A stretch of 64,000 nucleotides of DNA from Rhynchonema sp. JSB1_4 (Eukaryota; Nematoda; Chromadorea; Monhysterida; Xyalidae): assembly GCA_030248065.1 (NCBI GenBank), contig JASAMV010003137.1:1-64000 (forward strand). Reading direction: 5' to 3'. The translations under genes were made by a program, and so were the position numbers. Shown here piece after piece: positions 22,600-33,545 of this stretch. Under the pieces are notes generated by a model. It saw only the letters and a program-made list of their open reading frames with translations. It had not been told where the DNA came from and did not search any database. Position 1 is the stretch's first letter; every line of letters begins with the position of its first letter.

Positions 22600-22785
22600 T
22601 CGCAGTCGTCTATTTAATCAGCTGCATTTGTTTGTGTGTCAGCTGCCGGTCGCCCATTTCCACGGTCGCAGTCTGCCCGTGTTCGTGCGCGACGACCGAA
22701 TCCATCCATCATGACGAAATTGGCTCACAACGCCAATTTATTTTTCGCCTGCTTGAAAATGATTCCAAAACGTGGTTCATGAAAA
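22600..22785 (+). promoter_or_regulatory. Promoter-like segment with a 23-codon frame, inside the Harbinger-type element
   Basis: CTATTTAATC at about 22610 is TATA-like. GTGCGCGACGACC lies downstream and an ATG at 22711 opens a 23-codon frame (MTKLAHNANLFFACLKMIPK). The whole block is kept nearly unchanged, in inverse orientation, at about 54640-54920. Confidence 0.3.
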
Positions 22786-23076
22786 CGTCTTAAAAGCAGC
22801 ATTATCATTCAAAACGCTTATTACAGAGGTGGGAATCGGGCCGGGTTACATCATGGCCCGATTTAGAAAAAAAGTCAGCCCGGTCCTACCCGATTTTTGG
22901 CGGAAACTTGGGCGATTCAAAAGTATAGTATGTTCTTGTTCAAGACAAACAAGACATTGTTAAATCTAAATCATTGCGAAAAGAGGTGTCTTGCTTGTTA
23001 GATCATTAAAGCATGAAAACAAAAAAAACATCAAAAAGCTTGTCCGTGAGCATACATGGCCAGATAGCGGTGCGGT

Positions 23077-23444
23077 TGTGGAGCGCGATGTGCAACCCCC
23101 TTTTCGGTGGAGCGCCATGTTTTTTTGTGGAGCGCCATGTTTTTTGCGGAGCGCCATGTTTTTTTGTAGAGCGGCAAGTCAATCAGACTGTTTTTGTGGA
23201 GCGCCATGTTTTTTTGTGGAGCGCCATGTTTTTTGCGGAGCGCCATGTTTTTTGTGGAGCGCCATGTTTTTTGTGGAGCGCCATGTTTTTTTGCGGAGCG
23301 CCATGTTTTTTGTGGAGCGCCATGTTTGTTTGCGGAGCGCCATGTTTTTTCTGGAGCGCGATGTTTTTTTTGCGGAGCGCCATGTTTTTTGTGGAGCGCC
23401 ATGTTTTTTTGCGGAGCGCCGTATTTTTTGTGGAGCGCCATGTA
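23077..23444 (+). repeat. GTGGAGCGCCATG minisatellite, array 1
   Basis: About 17 units of roughly 20 bp. The core GGAGCGCCATG is constant and is followed by 5-8 T and G(T/C)G. The self-complementary GGAGCGCC/GGCGCTCC core gives long open frames by chance on both strands. Confidence 0.9.
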
Positions 23445-24599
23445 GAAAAAGTAGACTTTGAAACATCATATCGAAATAAAAACAAAGCTATTTATCGGTT
23501 GGTCTTAGTTCACAAAAAGATATAGACCAAGCCCTTTGGTAAGGGCGCGGCCATGCAAACGCGGGCGCGGGTCGCGGGTCAGAAAAATATTCTATGTCCC
23601 AGACCCGCGCCCGCGTTTGCATGGCCGCACTTGCGGGCGCGGGTCGCGGGTCACTCGAAACATTTCTTTGGCTGGGCTTGTAGCGCGCGAAAACCACAGT
23701 TTTAAAGCAGACGAACTGTTTAGTCTAGTCGCCACAATAAATTCTGTTCTTTAGTGCAGTGCATTATGCCGGCTGTTGGCTAGAGAGTGATGTTTAAGCC
23801 TTCCCTGTTGCCTGCCACCAATATCATGAAACATTCCCACGTACGCGTGTTTTGCTGTGATACGTGTCAGTCGGGCTGTGGTTGGTTTGTGAGCTGGCAT
23901 ATTTACGTGGCTGTTGGAGATAACGTGTTGTTTAGTGAACGTCGTGACCTTGAATGTTTCAAGGTCTGCTTGTCGCGCTGGAACAATTCGTTGAAATTCG
24001 AAATCTAAAGAAAAGCGAAATTCCATAGTTAGTGGTGTTGCACGTTTCATGCTGAACATTCATTCGCCTTGACACCTTTTTGATCAAGCAGTTTGCCTGA
24101 ATGCGCAGGTATATAAATTGGGCTGGTCCGCCGCACACTTTGTTCCCGGATGTTCTTCTTAAAGTGCATCTCCTGGTCGCATGCTGCAGATTGGGTTCTT
24201 GGTGCGTGAGAGTTTAATAACGCCCTGAACAATGTTCAAATGCGTGCAAAGTTTGAAGGCGGTTTGAAATGCGAAAGGCCCCTTTAAAACTCTACAGTTT
24301 TCGCGCGCTACAAGCCCAGCCAAAGAAATGTTTCGACTGACCCGCGACCCGCGCCCGCAAGTGCGGCCATGCAAACGCGGGCGCGGGTCTGGGACATAGA
24401 ATATTTTTCTGACCCGCGACCCGCGCCCGTAAGTGCGGCCATGCAAACGCGGGCGCGGGTCTGGGACATAGAATATTTTTCTGACCCGCGACCCGCGCCC
24501 GCAAGTGCGGCCATGCAAACGCGGAGCGGGTCTAAAACATAGAATATTTTTCTGACCCGCGACCCGCGCCCGCGTTTGCATGGCCGCGCCCTAAGAGCA

Positions 24600-25150
24600 C
24601 AGTAAAAACGAGAAGACACGAGAGAAACCAGTGTGGTGCGTTCAACATAATTACGAGAAACTTAAACGAAGAGCAAAGAGAAAAATTCAGAAGACACACG
24701 AAGTTACGAGATGAGAACAAAACTACGAAACGAAGTTACGATAACAGTAACGAGATAACGACTTACGATAAAATGACGATGGCAATAATGGCGATAACGA
24801 CGATAAAAACGCAGTGACAAATACGGCAAATACAGAAGAATCAATGCAAATCAAACACATGATATAAATGTGAGAATTCCTCCAGAAGTTCATCCTTGCG
24901 ACGGCCGGTGATCCTTGCGACCATTTCGACGTACAAATTGGTAGAAGTAAAAACCATGACGTGACGTACAGTAGCGAATTAACCCAATGACAAAATGAAG
25001 GAAGTACCATGTAGATTCAAAAAGATGCGATGAACATAACGTTGGTTAGTTGCTGGCGTTCGGCGTCAAAAATTCCTAACAAATGATGATGAAAACGGCC
25101 TTGTCGATTCAGAGTTGTTCATTAAACGATGGTAATTAGACGTTGCGATT
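24600..25150. other. Low-complexity ACGA-rich flank, no gene recognised
   Basis: Purine-rich AACGA/GATAACGA-type sequence (24610-24830) then unique DNA. No splice or frame support. Confidence 0.4.
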
Positions 25151-25169
25151 GTACTCATCCTCCCCCACT

Positions 25170-26464
25170 ACAAAAATTCGTCGACCCGACGAATGCTGAT
25201 CGATGTAGTTGGTTCCGGTCGATGTACATTTTTGAGCCTTCGAACTTCACTGCAGTTAAATAGCTGAGACGCCATAAAAAGCGGTGATACGATGTTCAAC
25301 ACTGCCTGCCGTAAATATGGCAACACATCTGTGTCCAAATATGTGCATTTGACGTTCATATCTAATCGATAAGGAAACAGACGTCACAACGAAGTACATT
25401 TTATACGATGACATTGCTGATCCATTGTTGTGCCGTTCACGTGCAGATTTGAAAATGCAAAAAGTACGGTTTTGCATCCGTTGTCGTTCCACGAAACCAC
25501 ACTTTTGCGAAGATACGGTCGCGATGTACACAAATCTAACCAAACCCATTGAAGCGACGATTTCCGCACACGTGTTCATTTTGACGTCCTGAGCAACACG
25601 TTGAAGGCGAACGACAGTTCAAACGCATCGTTAATGACCGGGAACTCAGTTGGAAAGATGCCAGACGAAGAAATGCAGTATACTGACGGTGAGTGCTTGC
25701 GCTCTCGAACCATTGTACTTTAGCGTTCAAATTCCAGCTCCACGTCAAACGGTTCTCCATTCAGAATTCTACGAATGCTACGGCGTTCCAAATTGCCAAA
25801 TTGCACACGTCAGTCCCACGTCGACTTCATGTCAGTTCCATTTCAACATACTGACGTTCACACGTTGCATGACATACAGAAGCTGAGAAAACATTAGATG
25901 CGCTGGTAGTGTTCGATATCGTCATAGTCGATGCCAGAAGACAGAAGACATTGAAACGTTGTCTGGTTGCGCACCCAAACACATTTGCTTTACAATCTGT
26001 TTCCAGCCAATTCGACCGCGTTGTCGATCACAATTCACGCCTCTGCTGCGTTCCCACGAATTGAAAACGGCAATTCGCGCTCCACTGATGTACGGTCAGC
26101 GTATGTCCTCGGTGCAACAGTTCCGGGTATACACACAGTACCCTATCGATTCCAAACCACAGGCCGGCAATTTCGATCATTTCCCAGATTCTTCGCACTT
26201 CGCGTTGAAGACGGCACAATGGAAGAACGGTGCATTGCATGGAGTAAGACCGGTACTCCATAGCCATTCTTCACCAGTGTACATTTATTATGACGGCACT
26301 ATGCATGAACGGTGCATCGCATGAAGTAAAAACGGTACTTCATACCTCATCGTTGTGCTGTAGCTGAACCGACAATTTCAATTTCTGCAGGCCACAACTT
26401 CGACAGATGTACTCACGATGGTGCATTTACATTTTTTTCATCACGTCGGGCTCACCAAATGTAA
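25170..26464 (+). pseudogene. Multi-exon Cys-rich gene, apparently frameshifted
   Basis: Several coding-like segments follow one another on the plus strand: 25170-25262, 25271-25360, 25360-25688, 25738-25886, 26007-26243 and 26391-26464. Splice signals are good: GACG|GTGAGTG...AATTCCAG|CTCC, CTGTTTCCAG|CCAA, TGGA|GTAAGA...TTTCTGCAG|GCCA. The phases of the last two exons agree and end in a stop at 26464. Recognisable stretches include KMQKVRFCIRCRSTKPHFCE, FYECYGVPNCQIAHVSPTST and EERCIAW/SHNFDRCTHDG. Cys spacing suggests an extracellular protein; no family is recognised. Near 25577 and 25365 neighbouring segments join only if one base is missing. It is therefore either a decaying gene or carries assembly errors, and a stop at 25884-25886 precedes the next exon. 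Confidence 0.4.
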
Positions 26465-26514
26465 TCGGTGGGCGAGGCGGCACCCTGCACGGCTGTCCCA
26501 CCCAACGATACGGC

Positions 26515-26690
26515 CTGGCACAACACGGGGAGGCCCGACCGGCGTGACTGGCGACGGGGCGCGGCTGCCTAAGCTGGAAACACGGTTTGACACACAAAAT
26601 ACGACAAACACCAAACCTTCACAAAAGGCCCGCAGGGTGACGCACGGTCCACTCCGGGGTTGCGATTCATGCTCCTTCAATCGAGCGATC
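26515..26690. repeat. Dispersed repeat R4, copy 2
   Basis: Matches 20942-21130 with substitutions (GGGCGCGGCTGCCTAAGCTG). It starts about 50 bp after the end of the Cys-rich coding region. Confidence 0.65.
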
Positions 26691-26694
26691 GCTA

Positions 26695-27194
26695 ATGGCA
26701 TAGTAACGACCGTTCTCGTAACACAGTCACGTATGGGAACATGAACCGAACTGTTCATTTACGCAGGTTGACTCGCCTGCGCGCGTAGTGCTTTCCGGAC
26801 CGAATCCAACCGACCAATCACAGTACCGATGTACTTATGCCCCTTGACTGTGGTTCTTCACGTGTCGTTCACGTGTCGTGTTCCGAACGATAACTCGAAA
26901 AAAATGCGCTTTCGCGTAAGCGCTAACCATGAAGTGTCATGGATAACTTCTTGCTTATGTCCTGTTTTTGACAATTTTTGATGTTTCGGATAAAACGGTG
27001 CAATCGTGCATATTCCATGCTCACTATGACTTGAAACAGGGGTGGGTGCATGCCACGCACTGAACCACCCTGTGATACATCTCCATACATGGCAGGTTCG
27101 CACCACTTTTCTAACCTTTTAAATTTCATGAACCCTACGTTTATCCCGTGAACCCTATGTCTTGTCCAACCCCACGTCTCGCCGAACCTTACGT
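26695..27194. other. No gene recognised
   Basis: Unique sequence without a convincing frame or repeat. A short stretch of CCCTACGT/CCCTATGT-type phrases lies at 27130-27190. Confidence 0.4.
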
Positions 27195-27202
27195 GTCTTG
27201 AC

Positions 27203-27671
27203 CAGGGTTGGGCAAAAAAAACGACGGCGTTTTTTTCTTAAAAAGGGACGTTTTTTTAAAAAACGTCTGGGTCGTTTTTCGCTTTTTTAAATACTGAATT
27301 TTCTTGATTTTCCCTGATTTTTCAGGGAAAGTACCCTGATTTTCAAGGATAATCAATTTTTGTCCCATTTTTTCAAAAAAATTTCGACCAATTTTTACTT
27401 TGTCGAGATACGTCGATATACGGAGTTTGACTTTCAGTGATGACCCCGGCCAAAGTTGGTCCCATGATGCGGGTCTGATATGGGATCTTAACAACTCGCT
27501 AGAAATGGGTTGAAACCAGTTTATTTTGCCTCAGAACACATAGAATTACTTCATTTAACCACGTTTTCTTCCCAACATGAGCGTTTTCCATTTTTTTGGG
27601 GCATGTTTTGGTCATCTGGGCGTTTAAAAAAAACGTTTTTTGGAAAAAAAACGTTTTTTTGCCCAACCCTG
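27203..27671. mobile_element. Non-autonomous hAT element, family B (inverse orientation)
   Basis: Ends CAGGGTTGGGCAAAAAAAAC and TTTTTTTGCCCAACCCTG, with duplication GTCTTGAC at 27195-27202 and 27672-27679. Length is 469 bp. Confidence 0.93.
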
Positions 27672-27855
27672 GTCTTGACCGGCCCTACGTCTTGGCCGAC
27701 TTTCACATTTGACACTGTAAGCAAAGATTTTGTGGAATATATCTCACCAGGAAAAAGCTTGTATTATTTCCATCAAAACCTTCACTTGAAAAGGCTGCGT
27801 AGAAACAGAAACCACGCGTATGGCTGGCGTAGGAAAGGAAACCACATGTGTAGTA

Positions 27856-29426
27856 TTGGTCGCACAATGACTTATAAGAATCCATCCTCCTATTTTTCCT
27901 ACATTGTCAAGTGGGTTTCTGGCGGTTTTTTCAAATTGACCCAAGTTTTGACAAGCGGTGGTTGTTCTCTCTTTCCCTTTTTCCTGCTTAATTTATCTGA
28001 AGTGATCCACGTGTGTGTGTTGTACATATATAGGCGAACCAGCCACAGCCACACTTTGCAGTCTTACCATACCGTACCATACCGTATCACCCTGAATTGT
28101 TATACAGCTAAAGTGTTTCGAGTTACTGTAGCTATACGTCGCTGCTGGTTTGCTTGTGAAAGCGTCAAGATCATAAAACATCTAGCGCGCGTTTGTGTGT
28201 GTTCTTTATCGGTTTGGATGCGCGAGACGTGGCTGCAGTAACCCGAAACATTTTAGGGCGCGCCCATGTAGGCCAGGGCCAGGGCCGGGGCCGGGGCCGG
28301 GGCCATGAAAAATAATCTATGTCCGAGGCCCTGGCCCCGGCCCCGGCCCTGGCCTACATGGGCGCACCGACAGGGCCGGGGCCGGTGCGAAACATTTTTC
28401 TGGATAGGCGACGTTTCAACTACAGGGTTGTCAATAAACCAACATTGGTTTCGTGTATGCAGCTGTGCGTGCATTTTCACGTTGGGTGCGCTATTGCCTG
28501 ATTTATCAAGGGCATCGCTGTCTTGTGCTTTTCTTTAGATCATACAAATTTTCAAATTGCAAATTCAGACTGCAGTTTGAAACATTGTTGACAAAACACT
28601 GAACTTCTACCCGCAATTATACACATATAGTCCGCTTTTGAACGTGCACATACACGACGTGCGCTTTTCGCTTATTGGTTGAATTATAGGTTACTCGAAT
28701 ATCGCGCAGTCATGTCGTTTACTGTGGTTGCTCAAACAATTTATGTCATCTGGTGACTTTTCATCAGCCAGTATTTTTAAGAATAAACAGCTTTACATTA
28801 ATTTGCTTGAACAAATACATATGCATAACCTAAATAAAACCCCAAAATGACCGTGCCCTTGATACATCAGGCAACAGCACACCCAACACGAACACACACG
28901 ACAGCTGCATATGTATACGAAACCAATGTTGGATTATTGACAACCCTGTAGTTCTGACGTCGCCTATCCAGAAAAATATTTCGCACCGGCCCCGGCCCCG
29001 GCCCTGTCGGTGCGCCCATGTAGGCCAGGACCGGGGCCGGGGCCAGGGCCTCGGACATAGATTATTTTTCATGGCCCCGGCCCCGGCCCTGGCTCTGGCC
29101 TACATGGGCGCGCCCTTAGGTGTGTAAGAATTCATGGTGATATGGTATGGTCCAAGACTGCTAAACTACGGCCGGTTTGCCTTTCGATTTCACACACAAA
29201 AAAGCATGCAATGCGTGGCCACAGTAACCCGAACCATTTTTGGTTGTGTAGAATTCAGGGTGAAACTTCTGCACACGTGCGCTTGCTTCTCATTCTTCTC
29301 ACTGATAAGAAAGCGAAGTGTTTGTCAAAAAAACCAGGTCCAATTTGAAAAAAATCGCCAAATATCCTTCTTGACAACACAGGAAAATTTGGGGGATGGA
29401 TTCTCGTACAGTCATTGTGCGACCAA
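27856..29426. mobile_element. Mariner-type family M element carrying a Harbinger-type insertion
   Basis: Left end TTGGTCGCACAATGAC and right end GTCATTGTGCGACCAA, extended by inverted AAGAATCCATCC / GGATGGATTCTC. TA precedes the left end; the right flank has no clear TA. The 860-bp Harbinger-type element at 28256 sits inside. Confidence 0.65.
28256..29115. mobile_element. Harbinger-type element with GGCC-rich ends
   Basis: Inverted arms of about 280 bp starting GGGCGCGCCCATGTAGGCC, flanked by TTA on each side (28253-28255, 29116-29118). The ends are stacked GGCCGGGGCC-type hairpins around AAAATAATCTATGTC, the same plan as the element at 22028 but with unrelated sequence. A solo end is at 56220-56241. 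Confidence 0.85.
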
Positions 29427-29649
29427 CAGCAAAATTGGTGAAGAACAACAAATCGAGACAAAATGACGTCGCCAAAATACCAAACGGGGAAAAATCCGAA
29501 GAGGGAGTATATCGAAAACAGGAAACGCGAATGCCAACACGCATACAATACCATACCGGAAAACGCAAAAAAATAAAAAAGTTTGTCCGGAATCCGGTTT
29601 CCGTGCTCAACCTAAGTCCGCCCTAAGTTTCGAAGAGCCTTGCGCTCGT

Positions 29650-29995
29650 AATTGAACCGAACTTATGCATTTCCAATTTGGCCTCAGAGCTGGAAGTGGA
29701 TGCAGTGATGCTTTATGGAATCTTGATTAAATAATAAAAGCTGAACTTGACAAAACAGACAAGTTTATGCCACACTCATTAATCTCTCAAGCAATCCATT
29801 GATCAAACAAAGTTCCATTCAATGCAATAATCGATACCCTGATAAATAATTGCAGAATTCCTGATCATCTGATCGCACTGCTGAAAAGCTACCCAACCGA
29901 TCGTAAAATGTGTGTGCGAGTTGCAAACAGTGCGTCAGAAATGGTATATTTGAATAAAAGCAATCTCACAACAAAACCTGTTTTTTCATTGGCAG
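29650..29995 (+). pseudogene. LINE reverse-transcriptase fragment
   Basis: Frames broken by stops spell blocks of a non-LTR reverse transcriptase in order. FQFGLRAGSGCSDALW is the usual 'QFGFR-G-st-dAl' block, then RIPDHLIALLKSYPTDRKMC followed by VRVANSAS. Catalytic 'FADD' is absent, and the piece is about 115 codons of a once longer copy. Confidence 0.65.
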
Positions 29996-30475
29996 TAGAA
30001 ACAAAAGCTGATGTCACACTCTGTACTCAGGATATCATTTCCTTGTTTTTCGCTTTTCCATGGTCTTTGTTTTTTCTGCTGCTGCATCATAACCTTGATC
30101 CGTTTTATTCTCGCGAATTCCTTTACTTTCACCGTCCGTGTGTTTGTCCTCCTCATCTTGCTGCTCCTGAAAGATTTGGTGTATCATTCATCAATTGAGC
30201 GAAGAGATTCCGTGTTTATCTGTAAAACACCTCCCAAAAATGCAGTCTCCTTGCACGAAAACCCATTTTTTAAAAACCCACATTTTTACTAAAGTTTTTG
30301 GGTTTTACCGCCTTGACTGTTGTGCTTGTGTAGTGCCAAGGATAAAGCATTATAACGATTGTACATGGTAAGGCAGTATAGTAAGCTTCAAATTTCGCTG
30401 CCTCATGCATTTTTACAGACGCAGGAAAACTCCTGTTCGAAGTCGAAGCTGGCAACAAGCTCAACCAGGGTTGTT

Positions 30476-30540
30476 TTAAAAAAAAAGTTGTTAATAAAAA
30501 AAGTTAAAATCTTTTTTGGAACTCAGATTTTGCTTTTTTA
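30476..30540. mobile_element. hAT family E, right-end fragment
   Basis: CAGGGTTGTTTTAAAAAAAA followed by GTTGTTAATAAAAAAAGTTA and AACTCAGATTTTGC, the complement of the right end of the element at 43465-45058. The remainder is missing. Confidence 0.6.
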
Positions 30541-30559
30541 ATGAAAAACACAGGGATTC

Positions 30560-30785
30560 CGCATACATTTGAGTGTGGGCAAAAGTTTGAATAAATCCAA
30601 TGTCAGCAGTGTATTAACATACAGAAGCTTGAGTAAATACTCAAATGACTCTTTTTTTCCTATCTTTTACACACACTCAAATGGCTGTTTTTTAACTCAA
30701 ATGTCACTCAAACTTGTTTTCTGAAGTTAGAGAGCCACTCAAACATCAAGATGAATACTCAAACTTCACTCAAGCTTGTTCACAA
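30560..30785. repeat. Cluster of ACTCAAA heptamers
   Basis: At least nine ACTCAAA/TTTGAGT-type words in about 200 bp, most followed by TG or CTT and with irregular spacing. Confidence 0.5.
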
Positions 30786-31356
30786 AATGAGCCATGGAAC
30801 GGCTATTCGGGCCGAACTCTTCGCAATGTTGACCGATTTCGATCTTTATGGATCATATGAAACGCGACCTGTATCAAGTACGCAGCAAAAGGGAACCACC
30901 GCGCCAAATAACGAATGTCTTGGATTTTCGAATTTGTGGGATTAAACTTAAGTTACCCAAGTGTACTAGCACATCACATACTCACTTTGTCATAACAGTC
31001 CCTGCAACTACCGTAACCCGAGGTTTTCTAATTTTTCAGAAAATCACCTACCAATGAGAACAAAAGTTACTTTATCCAGACCGTGCATTAGGCTACAGCA
31101 ATGAATTTGGGCTGTAATGCGAGATAATCGTCTGGTGCATTTATGCATTTGCCCAATTAGTAAATATGAACTCGATGAATATGGTGAAGTGACGAATCGT
31201 TACACGACTACTCATCGATGTGAGGGCAAAAAGTCTCATTATGCACAATTTTTGTCTCTTAAGCTTTTTTTCTCAAATTTGTTTATGGCTGAGTGTAAAA
31301 GTGTCCGGTACATTAGAAACCGTCGACAAAAGTTTACGCCCGCACTGTAGTGAACC

Positions 31357-31852
31357 CAGGGTTGGGCAAAAAAAACGACGGCGTTTTTTCTTAAAAAAAC
31401 GCCTGGGTCGTTTTTCGTTTTTTTAAATCCTGAATTTCCTTGATTTTCCCTGATTTTTCAGGGAAAGTACCCTGATCATCAAGGAAAATCAATTTTTTGA
31501 CCCAATTTTTTCAAAAAATTTTCGACCAATTTTTACTTTGTCGAGATACGTCGATATACGGAGTTTGACTTTCAGTGATGACCCCGGCCAAAGTTGGTCC
31601 CATGATGCGGGTCTGATATGGGATCTTAACAACTCGCTAGAAAAGGGTTGAAACCCGTTTATTTTGCCTCAGAACACATTACTTCAATTACTTCATTTAA
31701 CGACGTTTTCTTCCCAACATGAGCGTTTTCCAATTTTTTGGAGGCATATTTTGGTCATCTGGGCGTTTTAAAAAAACGTTTTTAAAAAAAAACGTTTTTT
31801 TTCTAAAAAAAAACCATTTTTTGAAAAAAAAATGTTTTTTTACCCAACCCTG
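31357..31852. mobile_element. Non-autonomous hAT element, family B
   Basis: Ends CAGGGTTGGGCAAAAAAAAC and TTTTTACCCAACCCTG, with duplication AGTGAACC at 31349-31356 and 31853-31860. The opposite arm of the large inverted repeat (34900-34915) shows the single, empty target. Confidence 0.93.
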
Positions 31853-32439
31853 AGTGAACCACAGAGGAGCATTCTCTGACGCACCCAAAGAATCTGCGCG
31901 CGCACTTTCATGCACAGCAGACAGGCAGGCGTGTGTTGTCTGCTTGTGCTGTTTATGTGTGGGCAGCTGTGCAAGTGCCGTATTTTGCTAACTTGTGATA
32001 CGTTTCCATCAACTTTTAAGCGATTACGAGGTTCTTTTGCTATTTAACGGTAAAATCTATTATGTGCCAACTTAACAGCTCTCTTTGGTCTTCGGTGGGG
32101 GGCGGGGTGGCACGGCACGGGCGCGGCGCTGTAGCCGGGCCGTAAGCACGGGTCCCGTCTAGTACATTACATAATAATGCGTTCACTGCTTTGTTTTCAG
32201 GCTTTTCATTGTTTTTATTCAATTGTGGACACAAAAAAACGGTGTTTGATATCAAGACTGTTGGTATACATCACATTCAGGTAAAGTACACCCTACTGCG
32301 GCACGCCAGTGAAGCACAAAAGGAAGGTTATGTGCGCTAAGCTGTCAGTCACTCCAGAAAAATATGGGAATGATCAGCGCAGAAAAAGTGTGCAAGTGTT
32401 GCGTGAAGTCAGAAGTCAAAGCCAGCTGCGGGTGAGAGC

Positions 32440-32660
32440 ACAACGGGCCGTATCAACTTTGCGGGCAGACGGGCATGGACATGCCTAGACACAGACAAAT
32501 TTTAGTTCAGTTGCATCCTGCGATCGAGATGATGCACTAATCTCGACCAGCATAAAAGTTGTTCATTTAGTGTAGGGGAACAACTTTTACGCTGGTCGAA
32601 ATTTGCCTGTGCCTAGGCAAATCCATGCCAAGTCTATGCGCTTCCCCGCAAAGTTGATAC
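32440..32660. repeat. Imperfect palindrome in the centre of the inverted structure
   Basis: Arms CGTATCAACTTTGCGGG and CCCCGCAAAGTTGATACGG. The inner part (CGACCAGC-TAAAAGTTGTTC) is shared with the MITE at 58685-58927. It is probably a related small element. Confidence 0.65.
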
Positions 32661-33384
32661 GGTCGGTTGATATGCTTTAGAGAGACTTTTTGTTCTGAGC
32701 TTCTTTTTGCATACAACGGGACACGAACACACCGAAATTGTGCATCAGGTAAAGTTATGCAGTCTAAAATTCGATGAAACAGCTGTGCGTGTTGAACAAT
32801 TGCCATGTAACAACACCTAACATTATGTACAGGCATAACAATTATTCATGGGTTGACGGTTTATGGAAAGTTTATGCAAAATTTTCGTAGTTTAGGTTTT
32901 GCCGATAAAAAATGCACTTGGGGATCCATAGCCAAAAACCTGCGCTGGGTACCTGCATACTATGTGTCAACATTCGCGCTGACATGGACTTCTGCTTTGA
33001 CACCATTCCACCTGCCACCTTGTAGCCAATTCCCGATGCCGTTTGACTGTTGACCAACTGGACGACTACAATAACAGCCAGCAACTCACCGGCCTGTTAC
33101 CAATCGGGACGTGCTTCTGCAAGCGCTGTTATGTCGGCAACTTTCAGCCAGGAAGAAAACCGAAGCTGCTCCGTTTGAAGTGTTCTTTGATTCAGTTACG
33201 GAAAAGTTTGTGAAGTGACGATTTTGGGATGTATGTATGCACTTTGCGGCGTGCCGGGAAGACTGATTATAAATTAAACGGATTAAACTGATTTTCAGGA
33301 TCAAACGGATGTTTGCGTGCTGGGGGAAGACTGATTATCGACTGGAAAATAAAACGGATTAACCGGAATCCAGCCGTAAGGCTG

Positions 33385-33545
33385 TCTTCACAATGACCCG
33401 GTTTCCCGGTTTCACGGTTGTCCGGTTTCCCGGTTTGTCTTGTTGATGTCTTCACAATGAAATCCGGTTTCCCGGTTTTCCGGCTTCCCGGTTCTTTTCA
33501 TGTCTTCACAATGACCCGGTTTCCCGGTTTCTCGTTTCACGGCTT
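33385..33545 (+). repeat. GGTTTCCC minisatellite
   Basis: Repeats of TCTTCACAATGACCCGGTTT and CCGGTTTCCCGG. Three larger units with internal 10-bp repetition. Confidence 0.7.

Larger units (their letters stand above)
22028..24591. mobile_element. Composite Harbinger-type element with GC-rich hairpin ends
   Basis: Inverted ends GGGCGCGGCCATGCAAACGC ... GCGTTTGCATGGCCGCGCCC, flanked by TAA at 22025-22027 and 24592-24594. An internal left end at 23543, also preceded by TAA, shows a smaller complete element (23543-24591) joined to the larger one. Each end is a stack of GC-rich palindromes around AGAAAAATATTCTATG. Between them lie a promoter-like stretch and a GGAGCGCC array. A three-base TAA/TTA duplication fits PIF/Harbinger. 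No transposase is present. Confidence 0.7.

Noticed and set aside
22502..22714. 70-aa frame MARPGRARAL... duplicated at 54.7-54.9 kb
   Set aside because: It overlaps the promoter-like block and is kept because the whole element copy is near identical, not because of protein-level conservation.
23077..23444. Long frames over the GGAGCGCC arrays (also 53.9-54.4 kb), with repeated APCF or WSAMFF
   Set aside because: The unit length allows several open frames on both strands, with no codon bias or splice context.
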